NCBI GenBank assembly: GCA_020746105.1
Contig: CM036618.1
Location: 11,726,501-11,790,500 of the forward strand
Source: Trogon surrucura
Taxonomy: Eukaryota; Chordata; Aves; Trogoniformes; Trogonidae
Reading direction: 5' to 3'
Length of the DNA stretch: 64,000 nt
A program made the position numbers and the translations under genes. Below the pieces are notes generated by a model. It saw only the letters and a program-made list of their open reading frames with translations. It ran no database searches and was not told the DNA's origin. Numbering within the stretch: the stretch's first letter is position 1; each line of letters starts with the position of its first letter. This document shows, piece by piece, positions 1 to 26,960 of the stretch.

Positions 1-3000
1 GACCATGCTTCCACCTGACCCATCCTAGAAGTGTGGCCTCCAAAGATGAGATAGCAATTGTCACATCTCCATCTGCATTTGACTTCGTGCCTTTGGAGAT
101 TGTGTGGGAGACGACGTCACTAACGCGTGTTAAGGTAGGCACATTCTGTTCCCAACTGGCTGATGCTGTGAAACGCATTTCAGACACACAGGACACGCAG
201 TAACCGGGGATGTTGATGGCTTTAAAGCGGTCCAGCATCATTATGCATCTGTGCTTCTGCCATCACAAGAACCTCGTCCCTGATGCTGAAGCTCGTCTGA
301 GCTCTACCTGCAGCTCAGCACTCTTACCTGATAGCTTTCACCTGCTGTGTAGCTGTCAAAGCAGCCATAGTCTTCAGAGAAGCAATTAACTGAGGCAATG
401 TATTTATATTTGGAGTTTAGCTACTACATGTTAAAGGGCAGGTTTTTTGTGCCGTGATTTTTGCGGTAGCCAGCTGTACTGTGCCTCCCGCAATTTAGCA
501 CAGCAGGATTGTTTCAGACAGACAGCTGAGGGAGAATCTTAACTGATGGCACTTAACAGCCCACTGTCTAGAATTGGCACATCTTGGTATTTGTGTCTCA
601 GTGTAGAGGAATGGACTGAGTAGAGCTTTCATCTGCAAAATAAATGGTTTGGAGCAGATGCATAACAAGAAAATGCATGGCCTCACTGGAGAAACAAGTA
701 CAGCAAGTTCAAGGATCTAGAAGATGTGTTAATGAGTATTGTGGGTAATAAGGAAAGTTGTGCTATCTCTGAAGCCAATGGAAAATATTCATTGACCTCA
801 TTGGGGCCAGGATGTTGCCCAAGGTCTTTGTTTGGCATGGAAGATAACCTCTGTCACATCCCTACCCCCTCCTCCCCCCAAAAAAAGGGAAAGAAGAATG
901 CAAGAGATAAAGACAAGCTCACGGTATTGATAGACTCCAGATTGCTTCTGCTTTTCTTCTCTATATCTGCTTGCAAACTTTTTGATGTCTGTGTATTTAT
1001 GTTTTATTTCAACATGTTACAATATTTCAAATGTTCATTGTTTTTATAATAAAAAATCAAAATTTTTGCCCAGAGTGCAGCACTCATGAGCAGTTTTGTG
1101 TGCGTGTGAGTAAGAGCACATGTTTGGCTGAAAACATTTCATTTCCAAGCTTCTAAGGAAGCACTGTAAATGTTTTTTAAGATATTTCCTTCCTCTGAAC
1201 TCTTTTAAGTTTAGGAACTCCTCATGACATTCTTCTGTGGTTGGGATAAAAGAACCATTAAAATCTGTAACACTGACAAGTTGACGGTGGTGCTGATGAC
1301 AAGCAGCAGCCAGTTATATTACCCAGTTTTTCTGTCAAATTCATCAGTGCCACTCTTACTGACATCAGCAGGATTGGGAGAGCTGTATTTTTCTTCTGGC
1401 TCCACTGTTCCACAGATGGGAGGTCATCACTGTAATACAGATGGGCTCAGTAATTTATAGCAGCACATTATTTAGTACCACATTCTAATGGAGGCAAAGA
1501 AAATACACTCCTTCGACTAAACACAGTTGATCATAGGCTTTCCTACATAATTGCAGAGCTCTCTTTAGGGCAAATTTGGAGGCAAGGATTGCTGAGTGAT
1601 TGATTGGCTGCTTTGGTACCATTGCTGCAAGTAGTTGGGAAGGGTGTGTTGGGTACCATTGGGCTGTGGCAGTGCTGGCAGCCTTTCTGCACCGCATCCC
1701 CCGGCAGCTACACAGGCTCCCAGGGATGGGAAAGCTGTACCGAGGTTCCAGTTGCTCAGTGAGTGGGCTGAGTTTAATAAAAAACCAACCAAAACATAAA
1801 GTACTCGGCAACTGCCGTTAACTTCCATTCTTTCACTTCCTAGTCCTCCGAGGCTGAAAAACCATTGCTCAGCTTAACAAATGGTCTTTGCAGATGGCCA
1901 GTGCCTTTGTAAAACAGACCTTTGAGTCCCTTAGGAAATTCCCCTTCCTTTTGTCATTATGTTCAGGCTACTCCCTGATTTTTATGCTTTTAAGACGTGT
2001 CTCCCCTTCTCTTCTGAGACAATCAACCATTCTGCACAGATCATCAGCCTGCTGTGCTGCTTCTGGCACCAGGATCATTAAACAAATGTGCCTGATACAC
2101 TCGTTCTTCTAGTCTCTGATCTTTACTAGCTGGAGACTAGTGTAGATGGGAGACCATCCCTCCAACAAGACGTAGCACTGCTCATGCTATAGCTGAATGT
2201 TTTTATCCTGCACATAACTTAGCCCTTAAAAGGGGTAAATCTCTTCATTTGTTCATCAGCTCAATATAGTCTAACTGCCAGTTCGTGGGGCAGACCCAGT
2301 TGGCTCTTCCTGCCTTTTCCCTAAGCAATTTATTACTTGCTCGAGTGGCACATGCCTCGGGCAGAGGCAAAAAGCTCTCCCTGCTCCTCCAGACAGCCCC
2401 GTGGCTGGGAACCAAGCCTCTGGTGCAGCCTCAGGATAGGAGGTGGGATGAAGTGTGGCTGAGAGAACATCTACGATCTGCTTAGGAACAAGCAATTTTT
2501 ACAGCAGTGGCTGCAAATGATGACATACGCTGCTTTAAGTTTCAACTTTCTCTTCAACTCAGTCTGCTCTGTTTTTGTAATGATGCTCTTTCTTGTGGGA
2601 AACCTTTTGAAGGTGGACAATTCGCTATATCCCTAATAACAGGGCCATATCCGTAAGTGGTAGATTGGTGAGATTGTATCTCAGGCATTAAGATGTGGTT
2701 ATCGCTGTAATTGATGAACTCTTGACCTACAAAGCTGTGTTTACTCATAGACAGACTGCAGTACGCAGAGGATGAAGCTTTGCTTCACACTCAAACCCTG
2801 GTGTAACTCTGTCAGGGTTAAGTGGGGCAACCCACAGAAAGGAATTTGGCCTGCTCTTCCATAATTATCTGTAACTGATCATTGCAATCACCTATAATTA
2901 TTGAGGTTCCACCCGATGGCACAGCTGACGTACCTACAAGAGCCACATATCAGATATGGATGCTAATTGCTTGACAGAAATTTATTTATTTATTATACAA

Positions 3001-6000
3001 ACAATACAGGCCTGCTCCATAATTCTGAACATTTTCTAAGAGCAGCTGGCTCCTTGTGAGGAAAGAGAGGCTTTAAGTCGTTGGCCACAAAGATCAGATA
3101 TAGGAAGTCTTGTTTTTCTGTAATCATACTGAACCAGACGCAGGGGTTTCTCAAGGCAAATTGAACTTTCCAGTACGTGACATCCCTGACATTCAGCTCC
3201 GTGGATGTTCTCATCTTCAAAGGGAGCGTCCTCCTGTACTGAAAGGATGCTGCCACACGTTGGTCTCAGAAACAAACTCCCTGGGTCTTCTTGGGGAAAA
3301 ACCCCACTGTAACAGCAATTGATTCTTGCATCGTCCCATAAGAAAATACTAGAAACTTGGTAAACTTTATTTCCTGGCAAACTTCAATTTCTCTTTGCGT
3401 GCACTATTTTCCTCTGGTGGTGGTTCTGTTCTTTGTCACACAACTTATGGAGACGTGTGATAAATGACTTTATTGAGCACTTTTGGCGGCATCAGCTGCC
3501 TGCTGCTGTGTTCTTCCCGGAAACCTTTGCTGAAGTCTCAGACTGCCAACCCAGTCAAAGAGCCAACGTGTAAAGAAATAACAACCACCAAAAAGCAGCT
3601 CTTCCTGCTTCTCTGAGAGGGAAGCATTTAGGTCCTCGGGCTCTTCCTGTTCACTCTGCGAAGATTCATGGAGAGGCAAGTCCAGGCTGAAGGCTGGAAG
3701 GGGTAAGTACAGGACATTTCTCATTTCCAGCACTCACTTTTGGTCGTGTGAAAGTACCGAGATATCTGAAATTGCAAGTACTGTTTTAGATTATGTTATT
3801 TTTAGACATTTTTATAGCTCCTTAGCTGTATGAAGGCTGATATAAATGAACCACAGCTCTTTTCGTTTAGCAGATTTTGATTCTCTAAATGAATACAAGA
3901 ATTTTTATTCAGTGTTTGATATTCAGAAAACCTGAGCATACAGCAAGTAACCCAGAAACAGAGTCTTGTGCTAATAAAATTTTACGTCATGCTGTCATAC
4001 TTTAGCTGCTTTTCTAACCCTGACTTTTTGATCCATCTGTTATGAGTTAAAAGGTTTGGAACTGAGTTAAAGTGACTCTTGCTGTTAAAAGGTAATTCAT
4101 ATTGTTAACAGCAATCAACTAGAATAAAATGTACAGAAGCTTGGAACATTACATTAGCAATCCCAAAGTGGTGTTGATTAATTCAGTAAACAAAAGTAAA
4201 TTTCAATAACCACAAAACTCATCACGATACATCTTATAACTTTCTGATCTCTTTCACAAGAAACCACTGAATCTCTAAATTAGCTTGTTCTAGCACAATC
4301 CATCTTCCAGAAAAAGGCTGGTAAAATTTGTTAGTGCTGGCTCCAGGATATCTAGTATTTCTCTGTGTGAGTCACCAACAGTCAAGTTTCCCTCCTGACT
4401 ATTTTAGGGTTTTTTTCCCCTCATTGATATGTTAATGCTTTGCTTTTACTCCAGTACATTCTTATCTCTCTTAAGGAAGCAAAAATCCAATCCATGCTCT
4501 CAGTCCAGATATTTTTCACACTGTCTGCACCAGTTCTACTGATTTTTCTAAACTCTCTTGAAGGGATTCACTGTTGTTTACTCCAGTATCCGTGTAAAGA
4601 CATCAGTTTCTCTTGATGCTGAAAAACGTTTTTTAAATCTAAAAATGGTTGTTCAGTGCAGACAATAATCAAGTCTGAACAGTTGCCTTTCACCTGTATT
4701 TTAATTTATTTTATAATGTAGAGTAGCAGACACATGCATAAATTTATAGAAAAAAATTATAGAAGTAGCTTGTTACTGCCCTCATTGTCAAGCACCTTCC
4801 ATTGAGGATGGAAGAGCTCCAACGTGTCCTGCACTGCACTTTTTATTCCCTAGCAAAAAAGCCACCAGACAAGAGACTTGCTTGAGGTTCCTATTGTTCT
4901 CACTAGCCTTCACAAGTCAGTTCATCTCCCTGTGCCTCAGTTTCCTTAACCCCAAATAGGACAGTATTTTCACTATACAGTGATGCAAACTCTGCCCATG
5001 GAGGTCAAGTACGATTACCGGCTCACAGTCTGCAGGTGTCTCCTCAAACACTGAGCAAATGCTGAAGCAGAGAGCACCTCATCTTTCCTAAGCAACCTGG
5101 CAGTAGTTCAGTGAGTGCGGAGAAGTAATGGTTACAGCGCAAGTCTAAACCAACATCTTTTAGCCAAGGACAGACTGAAGAATGGCGCAAAAGGGAGAGA
5201 CTGGAACTGCAAAAATCATCTTGCAGGTACTGAACTTAATTTTTATAGAAGCTAAAGGAGAATGCAACCTGGCCTCTCGTTTACCTGATCCTAGCCATTC
5301 TGCTGCCACATGTATTATTTTCGAACATGATTATTCAAAAAAAATAATCTGTGTTTGGTAAAACAGTGCCGGGCCCTCTCAGGACAGAAGTTCAGATATC
5401 CTGTCTAGACATGGATTTTGAAAGACCTGCATAGTTCAACTAATGAGGAGCACCACAATATCAAAACTCCTTCCCTCCCTACCTGCTGACCAGGAAGGGG
5501 TTAAGTGTCATGCTGGTAAAGAAATCTGAATCATTCTTTTGCAGCTGCTTCTGACTTGCAGATATGTGTGGGACACTCTGCTCTTACCGCTGTGGAAGTG
5601 GAGGATTTGGTCCCGCGATGTCAAGGTCTTTTTGCTGTTTGGGAAGAAAAGTTTATCACCAGCACTCTCTGTGTCTCAGATTTTGTTCTGGCTGCCACAA
5701 CTTTAAGCTGAGCCCTTCTGAATTTTTAATGTCTTTAGCCTCACAAATCCTCTCTGAACTAGCAAAAAGGAAAGAATTAAGGCTCAGAGAGAAGGAAGTG
5801 TCTTGCCTGAGGTCATCAGGGCTGCTGGTGGCATGGAAGGACTAGAATCGTTCACAGAAGATCGGGAGTAAAACCATTAACCTGTTCTCTCTTCTCCCAA
5901 GTACAGGAAACAATGCAATCATTCTCAAAAGACTCTTTTAATCTTTTTTTTTTGTTGTTGTTGGGTTTTTTTTTTTTTTGAGGGGAGGAGAAAGCAAAAG

Positions 6001-7478
6001 AGAGGGTTTTTTATGCCCACTTAGTAGCTCCACATCAGTCTATCCTGCTGTGGAAAGCTGCTTTGTGATGTTAAATGACATTCACATTATTCTTCCCAGT
6101 ATCTTTGTTGTCTGCAGGGTATAACAAGCAGTGAAGCTCAAGGGAATCGCATCAATTTTTATTCTGAGCCTGGCTGACAAAGATATGAACACTTAATTAA
6201 GATTTCTTTCATCTCTTGAAAATAGCCCTGAAGATCTGAGCCAGACATGAGAACCGCCAGTGATACTGGCGAAGGCAAAGGGTCCAATTGCAAGATCCTA
6301 GTGGGAACCCTACGCTCACCCTCACCAACAGCTCGAACTGAGAAGGGAATCTGGGTGTTTCCAAATGGACGCCCTAACTCGAGTGAGCCTTCTGCTTTCT
6401 CTTCTGACTCTCTCCAGTCCTGTGAACTCCTCTTTCACGCAGAGAGGGACGGACCCAACAGGAGGGAGAGCCTCTCATCTCCCCAGGAACAGTGTAATCA
6501 GCTCAGGCGTGCGTGCTGCAGAAACACTTGGCTTAGGCTTCCCAGTGTGCCATCTGTGAGAAAACTGATTTTTTAAAATGACTGATTACAACGAAATGCA
6601 CATTCCTTTTCTATTTATTTACATGCATGCATGTATATTGATTAAAATTAGTCTAGTTTTGCTACATTGATTTAATGTGTTGATAATTAAGCATCTGTGC
6701 ACAGGGCTGAGAACATTAGGAGCATTAAAAAAACAAACAATAGTGTATAATAAGATCATTAGAAGAGTCTTAGCAGCACTTACAACATATTTATTCAAAA
6801 TGAGATATGCCCTAAGGAAGAAAAACACCAATTATGGAACACAGGGGATTGAAAATAGAAAGGTCAGTTTTAAAGCTTGTAAGTAAAGTAAATAAATTCA
6901 AACAACTTGGCAACAACTCATGTTTAAAAATAGACTAAGGAGCTAAAACGATAAAATGGGCTCATTGTGAGATCTGGAATATATCAAAAGGACAAGTACA
7001 GTCATCCTTATTACCTTCTCATTGTTCACAGTGAAAAAAACTCAGTATTAATACTGATAAATGACATAGACCACGGTGTATATATGCGCAGCAAATATTT
7101 ATGGTTCTGTGAGTGTCTCAGATTGGTTTTACATGGCCAAGAAGGAAGTCCGTGCAGCTGCACCAGGGTTAAAATAAACTGTGTGCGTATCTATATCAAC
7201 AGCACAGGTCTGCAAGAAACACCGGCTGCCCTTGGGTCAGAGGAATTTTATGGTTCTGCTCCATACGGGAACAGGAGACCTTGGGTCTAAGTGGTGGAGC
7301 AACCTCTTATCACGTACACGTATGAAGGCAGCAGTTGTATTTATACGTTATTCCTAACACATCTATCTGGCAGCATCTGCAATTTTTGGTGGGGCCAATG
7401 ACTACTGACCCTCTCACAAACAGGCAATTTAACTCATAGCGTCTCTGCGGACTAGAACTCGTCCCTTTCGTTTACAGG
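1..7478. other. Intergenic DNA upstream of LAPTM4A
   Basis: I see no supported gene here. Open frames are short (about 60-115 codons), on both strands, without splice-consistent neighbours or recognisable domains. The sequence is AT-rich with occasional homopolymer runs. A T-rich tract lies near 5941-5982. On the minus strand, AATAAA-like repeats near 2980-2993 lie downstream of two modest open frames (3036-3380 and 3470-3733); I could not identify them and list them only as a finding. Confidence 0.6.
5941..5982. repeat. T-rich low-complexity tract
   Basis: Two runs of T are separated by a short TTG-repeat stretch and followed by a G/A-rich segment. It could be the remains of a reverse-oriented poly(A) tail, but no retroelement body is recognisable beside it. 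Confidence 0.6.
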
Positions 7479-7822
7479 ATCATAGAATCACAGAATTGTT
7501 GGGCATGGAAAAGCCCTCTGAGATCACCCAGTCCAGCCTGTGACCCAACACCACCACATGGGCCAGACCAGGGCACTAAGTGCCACATCCAGCCTCTCCT
7601 TAAACACCCCCAGGGACGGTGACTCCACCACTTCCCTGGGCAGAGCATCCCAGTGCCTGGGCACCCTCTCCGTGAGGAAGGGCTGCCTGAGATCCAACCT
7701 GAACCTCCCCTGACGCAGTTTCAGGCCGTGCCCTCTCGTCCTGTCACTGGTTGCCCGGGAGAAGAGCCCGACCCCACCTGACTGCCCCCTCCCTGCAGGC
7801 TGTTGCAGAGAGAAGGTGTCCC
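7479..7822 (-). mobile_element. CR1 LINE 3' fragment
   Basis: The + strand begins with the reverse complement of the CR1 tail (atcatagaatcacagaat) and continues into antisense CR1 3' sequence. The minus-strand frame encodes the C-terminal end of the CR1 ORF2 product, with the recognisable [11 protein letters not shown] segment. It is 5'-truncated like most avian CR1 copies. It sits about 640 bp upstream of the LAPTM4A start codon, at the edge of the CpG island. Confidence 0.9.
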
Positions 7823-8039
7823 TTTTATCGCATATCCTCATAGCACGTAACACACAATATTAACAACTTAAGCCGAGGAATTTTTGCGGAAGCATAGCCA
7901 AAGGGTTCAGGTGAATGATACCCTCTGCATTAGTTGCTGAATTTCAGCGACAGCTGTGGGATGCTGGTACCATCTCAAAGCAGGCCATTTCAGGCTGTGC
8001 TAGGGACACAACTACTCCAGCGTTTCCTGGAAGAAAGGG

Positions 8040-22523
<14,484 letters not shown>

Positions 22524-23240
22524 AGCAATTTTTATGTTAATTAACATCTGTACCAGCTTCCTGGGGGGTTTTGTCTTTTAATCTTGCAAAACTGCTTAAG
22601 TAATAGAAATATTCAGGGCTTTAGGAGCAAACTGTTCTGTTTAAAATACGTTTGATATAAACTTACTAAGCAAGACACATCTGGGAGTGATTTTATTTGC
22701 TTTAATTTTTGTTCTCCTTAATGCTCTTAAACATTTTATTGCCTTAGGGCCTTATACTGCAAGAACTTATGCATGTTACTAACTTGTGGCTTTTAATAAT
22801 ACCAACTGAGCCAAACGAAGTTAGCTACAGTTATAAGTGTCTGCAGGATCGTGCCCTTAATTTATATTAATTTTTTTGTAAAGTAGTTCATAAAGACAAT
22901 CTGATCGTGCAGCAAAAATGACAGTTTGCCTTTATCCATTTTTTGGAAGGGAAAGGAGTTTGAATGTGGTATATACGTGACTTTTTTTTACTTTGCACTT
23001 TTCTCGTACATTATCTTACCTTTATTGTGGGTTGTTTTGGGTTTTTTTGATTATCCTATGTCTTGAAACATAGTATTTTTCAGGAAGAAGTGAGGGTGGC
23101 ACAGGAGTTTTATTACAATGTGCTGTGAATGCAAGAAAAACAAGTAGAAATGCGTAAGATGGTTGCATGCTTCTAATCTTCTATGTATTTTCCTCTTTGT
23201 GATAAATGATACTTAAATAAATCTTTTATGAAATGTTTAC
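22524..23240 (+). other. LAPTM4A: LAPTM4A 3'UTR
   Basis: About 0.7 kb of AT-rich noncoding sequence follows the LAPTM4A stop codon and ends just beyond an AATAAA hexamer. No other gene or repeat is apparent. The exact cleavage point is not visible. Confidence 0.7.
23216..23221 (+). terminator. LAPTM4A: Polyadenylation signal AATAAA of LAPTM4A
   Basis: A canonical hexamer lies 693 nt after the stop codon. It is followed within 40 nt by a GT-rich stretch (ggtctgtttgttgttttg), the expected downstream element. Confidence 0.75.
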
Positions 23241-24309
23241 TGGTAGCCTTGGATGGTCTGTTTGTTGTTTTGTTCTTGGTTGTTGGGGGTTTTTTAAGTG
23301 CTGCAATGTACTGCAGATAGTCTCGCATAACACGCAGGCTAGCGGACGCTGAATTCCTACAGGTCGTTTAGTTGCTGATCTGTGTTCTTCAGCAAAAGTC
23401 CTCCTGCAACTGGAGGACATGGATTCCCCGTGAGGTATGAGGTTGTATTTTTGCAGCTTTTGCAGTTCAAGGACTCTTTGTTTTTTCCTTTATCCACAAA
23501 GAGCACTTTAAACCACAGTGGAGTAGGAGCATCACTGCCCTTCTAGTTACCCTGTGCACCCAGGGGTGTTGGCAACTGCACTCGGTTTCCAAGTTGTGAG
23601 GAACTGCCTGCGACTCGCAAAGAGATTCCAAAACCAGAGAATCTTTAGATGCTGGCAAAATGCTGAAATGGGACTTCTGGATGGGGAAACCACATGAAGT
23701 TGAAGTGGTTTAAGAAACGCACAGCTGAGACTACCAGGGAGTTTTGTGATACGTGGATCCCAGATCACAAGACTCTGGCCTGGATCTGTTGGCACTCAGG
23801 GAGATTCAGTGCATGTTACGGCGTGAAGCCAAAAGCCTCCTCCTTCATTGGCTGGCTGACCAGGAGTGGCCACCAAGGGAACTTGAAGGTGTTGGATATG
23901 GACACTCACCAAGTGGTGGGTGTTGAGACTTCCCCAAACAAGGGTAGGTGATTCTATGGGTGTATTTGGTAGCAACAGGTACTAATTGAAACTTCTGTGG
24001 TGGATGCATGTGTGCACGTGCTGTTGCTAAAACAGAGCTGCAGACCCCTCTAGGAGATGGAAACTGTTCTACTCCAGTGTGTCCCTGTCCTGTGCAGGAA
24101 GGGTGGTGTTTTCTCTTTCCTGATTTTTATTTGCAGGCTTTCTGAACATGATGGTGGCCTGTTCTACTGTGCAGCAGAGGTACTACCTACTGAAGCAAGT
24201 CAGTACCTCCTTGAGACTATACTGCTGGTGGGTCGAGATGGTGTGGTGGTTCCTGATCTAAATCAGGCCTTCCTGTTCCCCTTACGGAGGTGAAGGAAGG
24301 AAAGATTGC
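23241..24309. other. Intergenic DNA between LAPTM4A and the CR1 cluster
   Basis: No gene, RNA or mobile element is recognisable. The only notable open frames (85 codons at 23694-23951 and 78 codons at 24057-24293, + strand) resemble nothing I know and lack a plausible gene context. Confidence 0.5.
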
Positions 24310-25320
24310 ACTCGCATGGCAGGTGCAGGACAACCAGGGGATCAGGCCCAGCCAGCACAGGTTCATGAAAGACAGATCCTGCTTGACCAACCTGATCGCT
24401 TTCTATGACCAGGTGACCCACCTAGTGGATGAGGGAAAGCCTGTAGATGTTGTCTACCTGAAAAACCTTTGACACTTTCCCACAGCATTCTGCTAGAGAA
24501 GCTGGTGGCTCATTGCTTAGAGAGGTGTCCTCTTTGCTGTGTTAAGTATTGGCTGGATGGCCAAGCCCAGAGTGGTGGTGAATGGAGTTAAATCCAGTTG
24601 GCAGCTGGTCACAAGTGGTGGCCCAGTCGACACAGGTTATTGAAGGGAAAATCCTGTTTAACAAACCTGATCTCCTATGACAGGGTGACTTACTTGCAGG
24701 ATGAAGGAAAGGCTGTGGATGTTGTCTACTTTGACTTTAATAAGGCACGTGACACTGCCCACAGCATTCTCCTAGAGAAATTGACTGCTCTTGGCTTGGA
24801 CAGACATAAGCTTTGCTGGGTGAAAAACTGGTTAGGTGGCTGAGTCCAAAGAGCTGTGGTCAACGGAGTTAAATCCAGTTGGTGGCCGGTCGCATGTGGT
24901 GTCCCCAGGGCTCAGTACTGGGGCCACTCCTGTTTAACCTTTTTATCAATGATTTGGACAAGGGGACAAAATGCACACTTAGTAAGTTTGCAGATGACAC
25001 CAAGCTGGATGGAAGTGTCGATCTGCTTGAGGGTAGGGAGGCTCTCCAGAGGGTCTAGACAGACTGGATCACTGGGCCAAGGCCAGTTCCATGAGTCTCA
25101 ATAAGGCCAAAGGTTGGGTCCTGCACTTCGGCCGCAACAACCCCAGCAGCGCTACAGGCTTGGGGAGGAGTGGCTGGAGAGCTGCCTGGCAGAGAGGGAC
25201 CTGGGGGTGTTGACTGACAGCCGGCTGAGCATGAGCCAGCAGTGTGCCCAGGTGGCCCAGAAGGCCAGTGGCATCCTGGCCTGTATCAGTAATCGTGTGG
25301 CCAGCAGGAGCAGGGAGGTG
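24310..25320 (+). mobile_element. CR1 LINE fragment(s) with an internally repeated RT segment
   Basis: The + strand encodes CR1 ORF2 reverse-transcriptase pieces in several frames. The segment around the SCLTNLI motif occurs twice (near 24380 and near 24650), so a stretch of about 280 bp is tandemly duplicated or two CR1 copies abut at about 24618. Downstream come the retained GVP...GP segment and the FADDTKL-like catalytic region (near 24985). Frameshifts and stops make the copy dead. It ends abruptly at 25320 inside CR1 sequence, exactly where the right arm of the inverted duplication begins. Confidence 0.85.
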
Positions 25321-26236
25321 TGATAGGCTATCAGCATCCAGATAAAGATCAGACAGCACTAGAATTAATACACAAGTATTGAAAAACTTGAATGCCTTGG
25401 ACTTGAGAGACTGTGATCCTACGTTTGTCATCTTTTTTTTTCAATTTCATCCTATCCATGGTCCTAATTTAGCACACAAGTGCTTAATAATTTCACTAAT
25501 TACTAAGCACTGCTCAGAGTAATAAAGCTTTATTTTTCTCAACGTGAAATGGCCTGCAAAAATCTACAAAATTACAGATTCATTCAAAATCCAATTGCTG
25601 GTTGACAGCCGGCTGAACATGAGCCAGCAGTGTGCCCAAGGGGCCAAGAAGGCCAAGGGCATCCGGGCCTGTATCAGGGATGGGGCTGTCAGCAGGAGCA
25701 GGGAGGTGTGGTCACGCCCCTGTACTCAGCACTGCTGAGGCCACAGCCTGAGAACCGTGTTCAGTTTGGGCACCGCAGCACAAGACACTGAGGTGCTGGA
25801 GCAGGTCCAGAGAAGGGCAACCAAAGCTGGAGAAGGGTTTGTGGAACATGTCTGATGTGGAGTGGCTGAGGGAACTAGGACAGCTTTAGTCTGAAGAACA
25901 GGAGGCTGAGGGGAGGAGACCTTATCAATCTCTACAGCCACCTGAGAGGAGGTTGCAGCGAGGTGGGAGTTGGTCTCTTCTCCCAAGTAAGAAGTGATAG
26001 GACGAGAGGAAATGGGGCTCAAGTTGCACCAGGAGAGGTTTAGATTGGATATCAGGAAAAAATTCTTTACTGAGAGAGTGGCGAGACATTGGAAGAGGCT
26101 GCCCAGGGAAGTGGTGGAGTCGCCTTCCCTGGAGGTGTTCAAAAACGTGGATGTGGCATTTTGGGACATGGTTTAGTGGTCATGGACTGATGGTTGGACT
26201 TGATTTTAGAGATCTTTTCCAACCTTAACGATTCCA
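25321..26236 (+). repeat. Right arm of a ~0.9-kb inverted duplication
   Basis: This is the reverse-complement counterpart of 13084-14019. The first 280 bp (25321-25600) are non-CR1 sequence otherwise found only in LAPTM4A intron 1. The remainder is a 5'-truncated CR1 in + orientation. In the CR1 sense direction the extra DNA is upstream of the CR1 in both copies, as expected if a read-through RNA was retrotransposed (5' transduction). A DNA-level inverted duplication is the alternative. Confidence 0.88.
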
Positions 26237-26240
26237 TAAG
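25601..26240 (+). mobile_element. CR1 LINE, 5'-truncated, within the right duplication arm
   Basis: CR1 identity starts at gttgacagccggctgaac, the same truncation point as the left copy, and runs to the 3' end. The terminal repeat is degenerate (gattccataagattg). Stops and frameshifts interrupt the frame. It shares about 115 bp of the same CR1 interval with the end of the preceding CR1 (24310-25320), so two separate CR1 copies are juxtaposed here. Confidence 0.88.
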
Positions 26241-26579
26241 ATTGTCGTGCAGTCCAACATATCAGCTGAGAATTCAGCAAAGGTGTTGTCCAAAAGGCTG
26301 TGCTGCAGATCGCAGTGCATTTGTGCCATGAACTGTGCTTTATGTTAAAGCTTGCTGTAGGTTCCTGTGGGAGCTGGCGGGTTTTGTGGTGCTGGGGACC
26401 GGAAGATGGCCCTAGGTCAGGTTTGACAACAGGGAAAGGCACTTTCTTGTGCCTCACGCTGCCAACTTTTGCTCCCGTTCTTTGCAAACGCTGCCCTGGA
26501 GATAAAGCCCTGAGAAAAGTTAGCAGATCTGGATCACATCATTCCAGTGGAGGGAATCACATAATCGTGAAGGAAGAAG

Positions 26580-26960
26580 AGGCGAGCGTGTGTTTCGGCT
26601 CCTCTGCTCCACCAGCGCCCGAAGTTTAGCTCTAACCCTCGCAGCCCTCCCCGCCCTGAACGCCCCGTCGGGGCGGGGGAGCGAAGCGGGGGAGGAGGCA
26701 GCGGGGGGACCTGGTGCCACCTCGGTTCCCGCTGCCGGCAGCTTCCACCGCGGCACCATGGGGCGGGCGCTGGACACCCTCGGCTGCTGCCTGGCCCTGC
26801 TGCTGCTCCTGCCGCTGCCTCCCGGCGCCCGGGGCTCCCCGCTCCGCCCGGCCCGGCCCGGCGGCCGCTCCACAGGAACCCCGGCGGCGGCAGGTACTGC
26901 GCTGCCCCGGCGGCGATGCCGGCTTGGCTCGGCGCTGCCCCTCCGCTGCCGGTACCGCTG
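26580..26960 (+). promoter_or_regulatory. MATN3: CpG-rich promoter and first-exon region of MATN3
   Basis: GC/CpG content rises sharply around coding exon 1. No TATA box is visible in the 180 bp before the ATG. The start codon context (ggcaccATGg) is a strong Kozak match. Cartilage-specific elements cannot be called confidently by eye. Confidence 0.6.

Noticed and set aside
23694-24293. Two + strand frames of 78-85 codons between LAPTM4A and MATN3
   Set aside because: No recognisable domain, no splice or promoter context; probably chance frames.
24598-25104. Possible reverse-transcriptase gene
   Set aside because: Fragments of CR1 ORF2 in shifting frames with stops; annotated as a dead CR1.
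25544-25738. 64-codon frame identical in translation to the minus-strand frame at 13600-13794
   Set aside because: Identity comes from the inverted duplication of CR1 plus flank; it mixes CR1 ORF2 and non-coding sequence and is not a gene.
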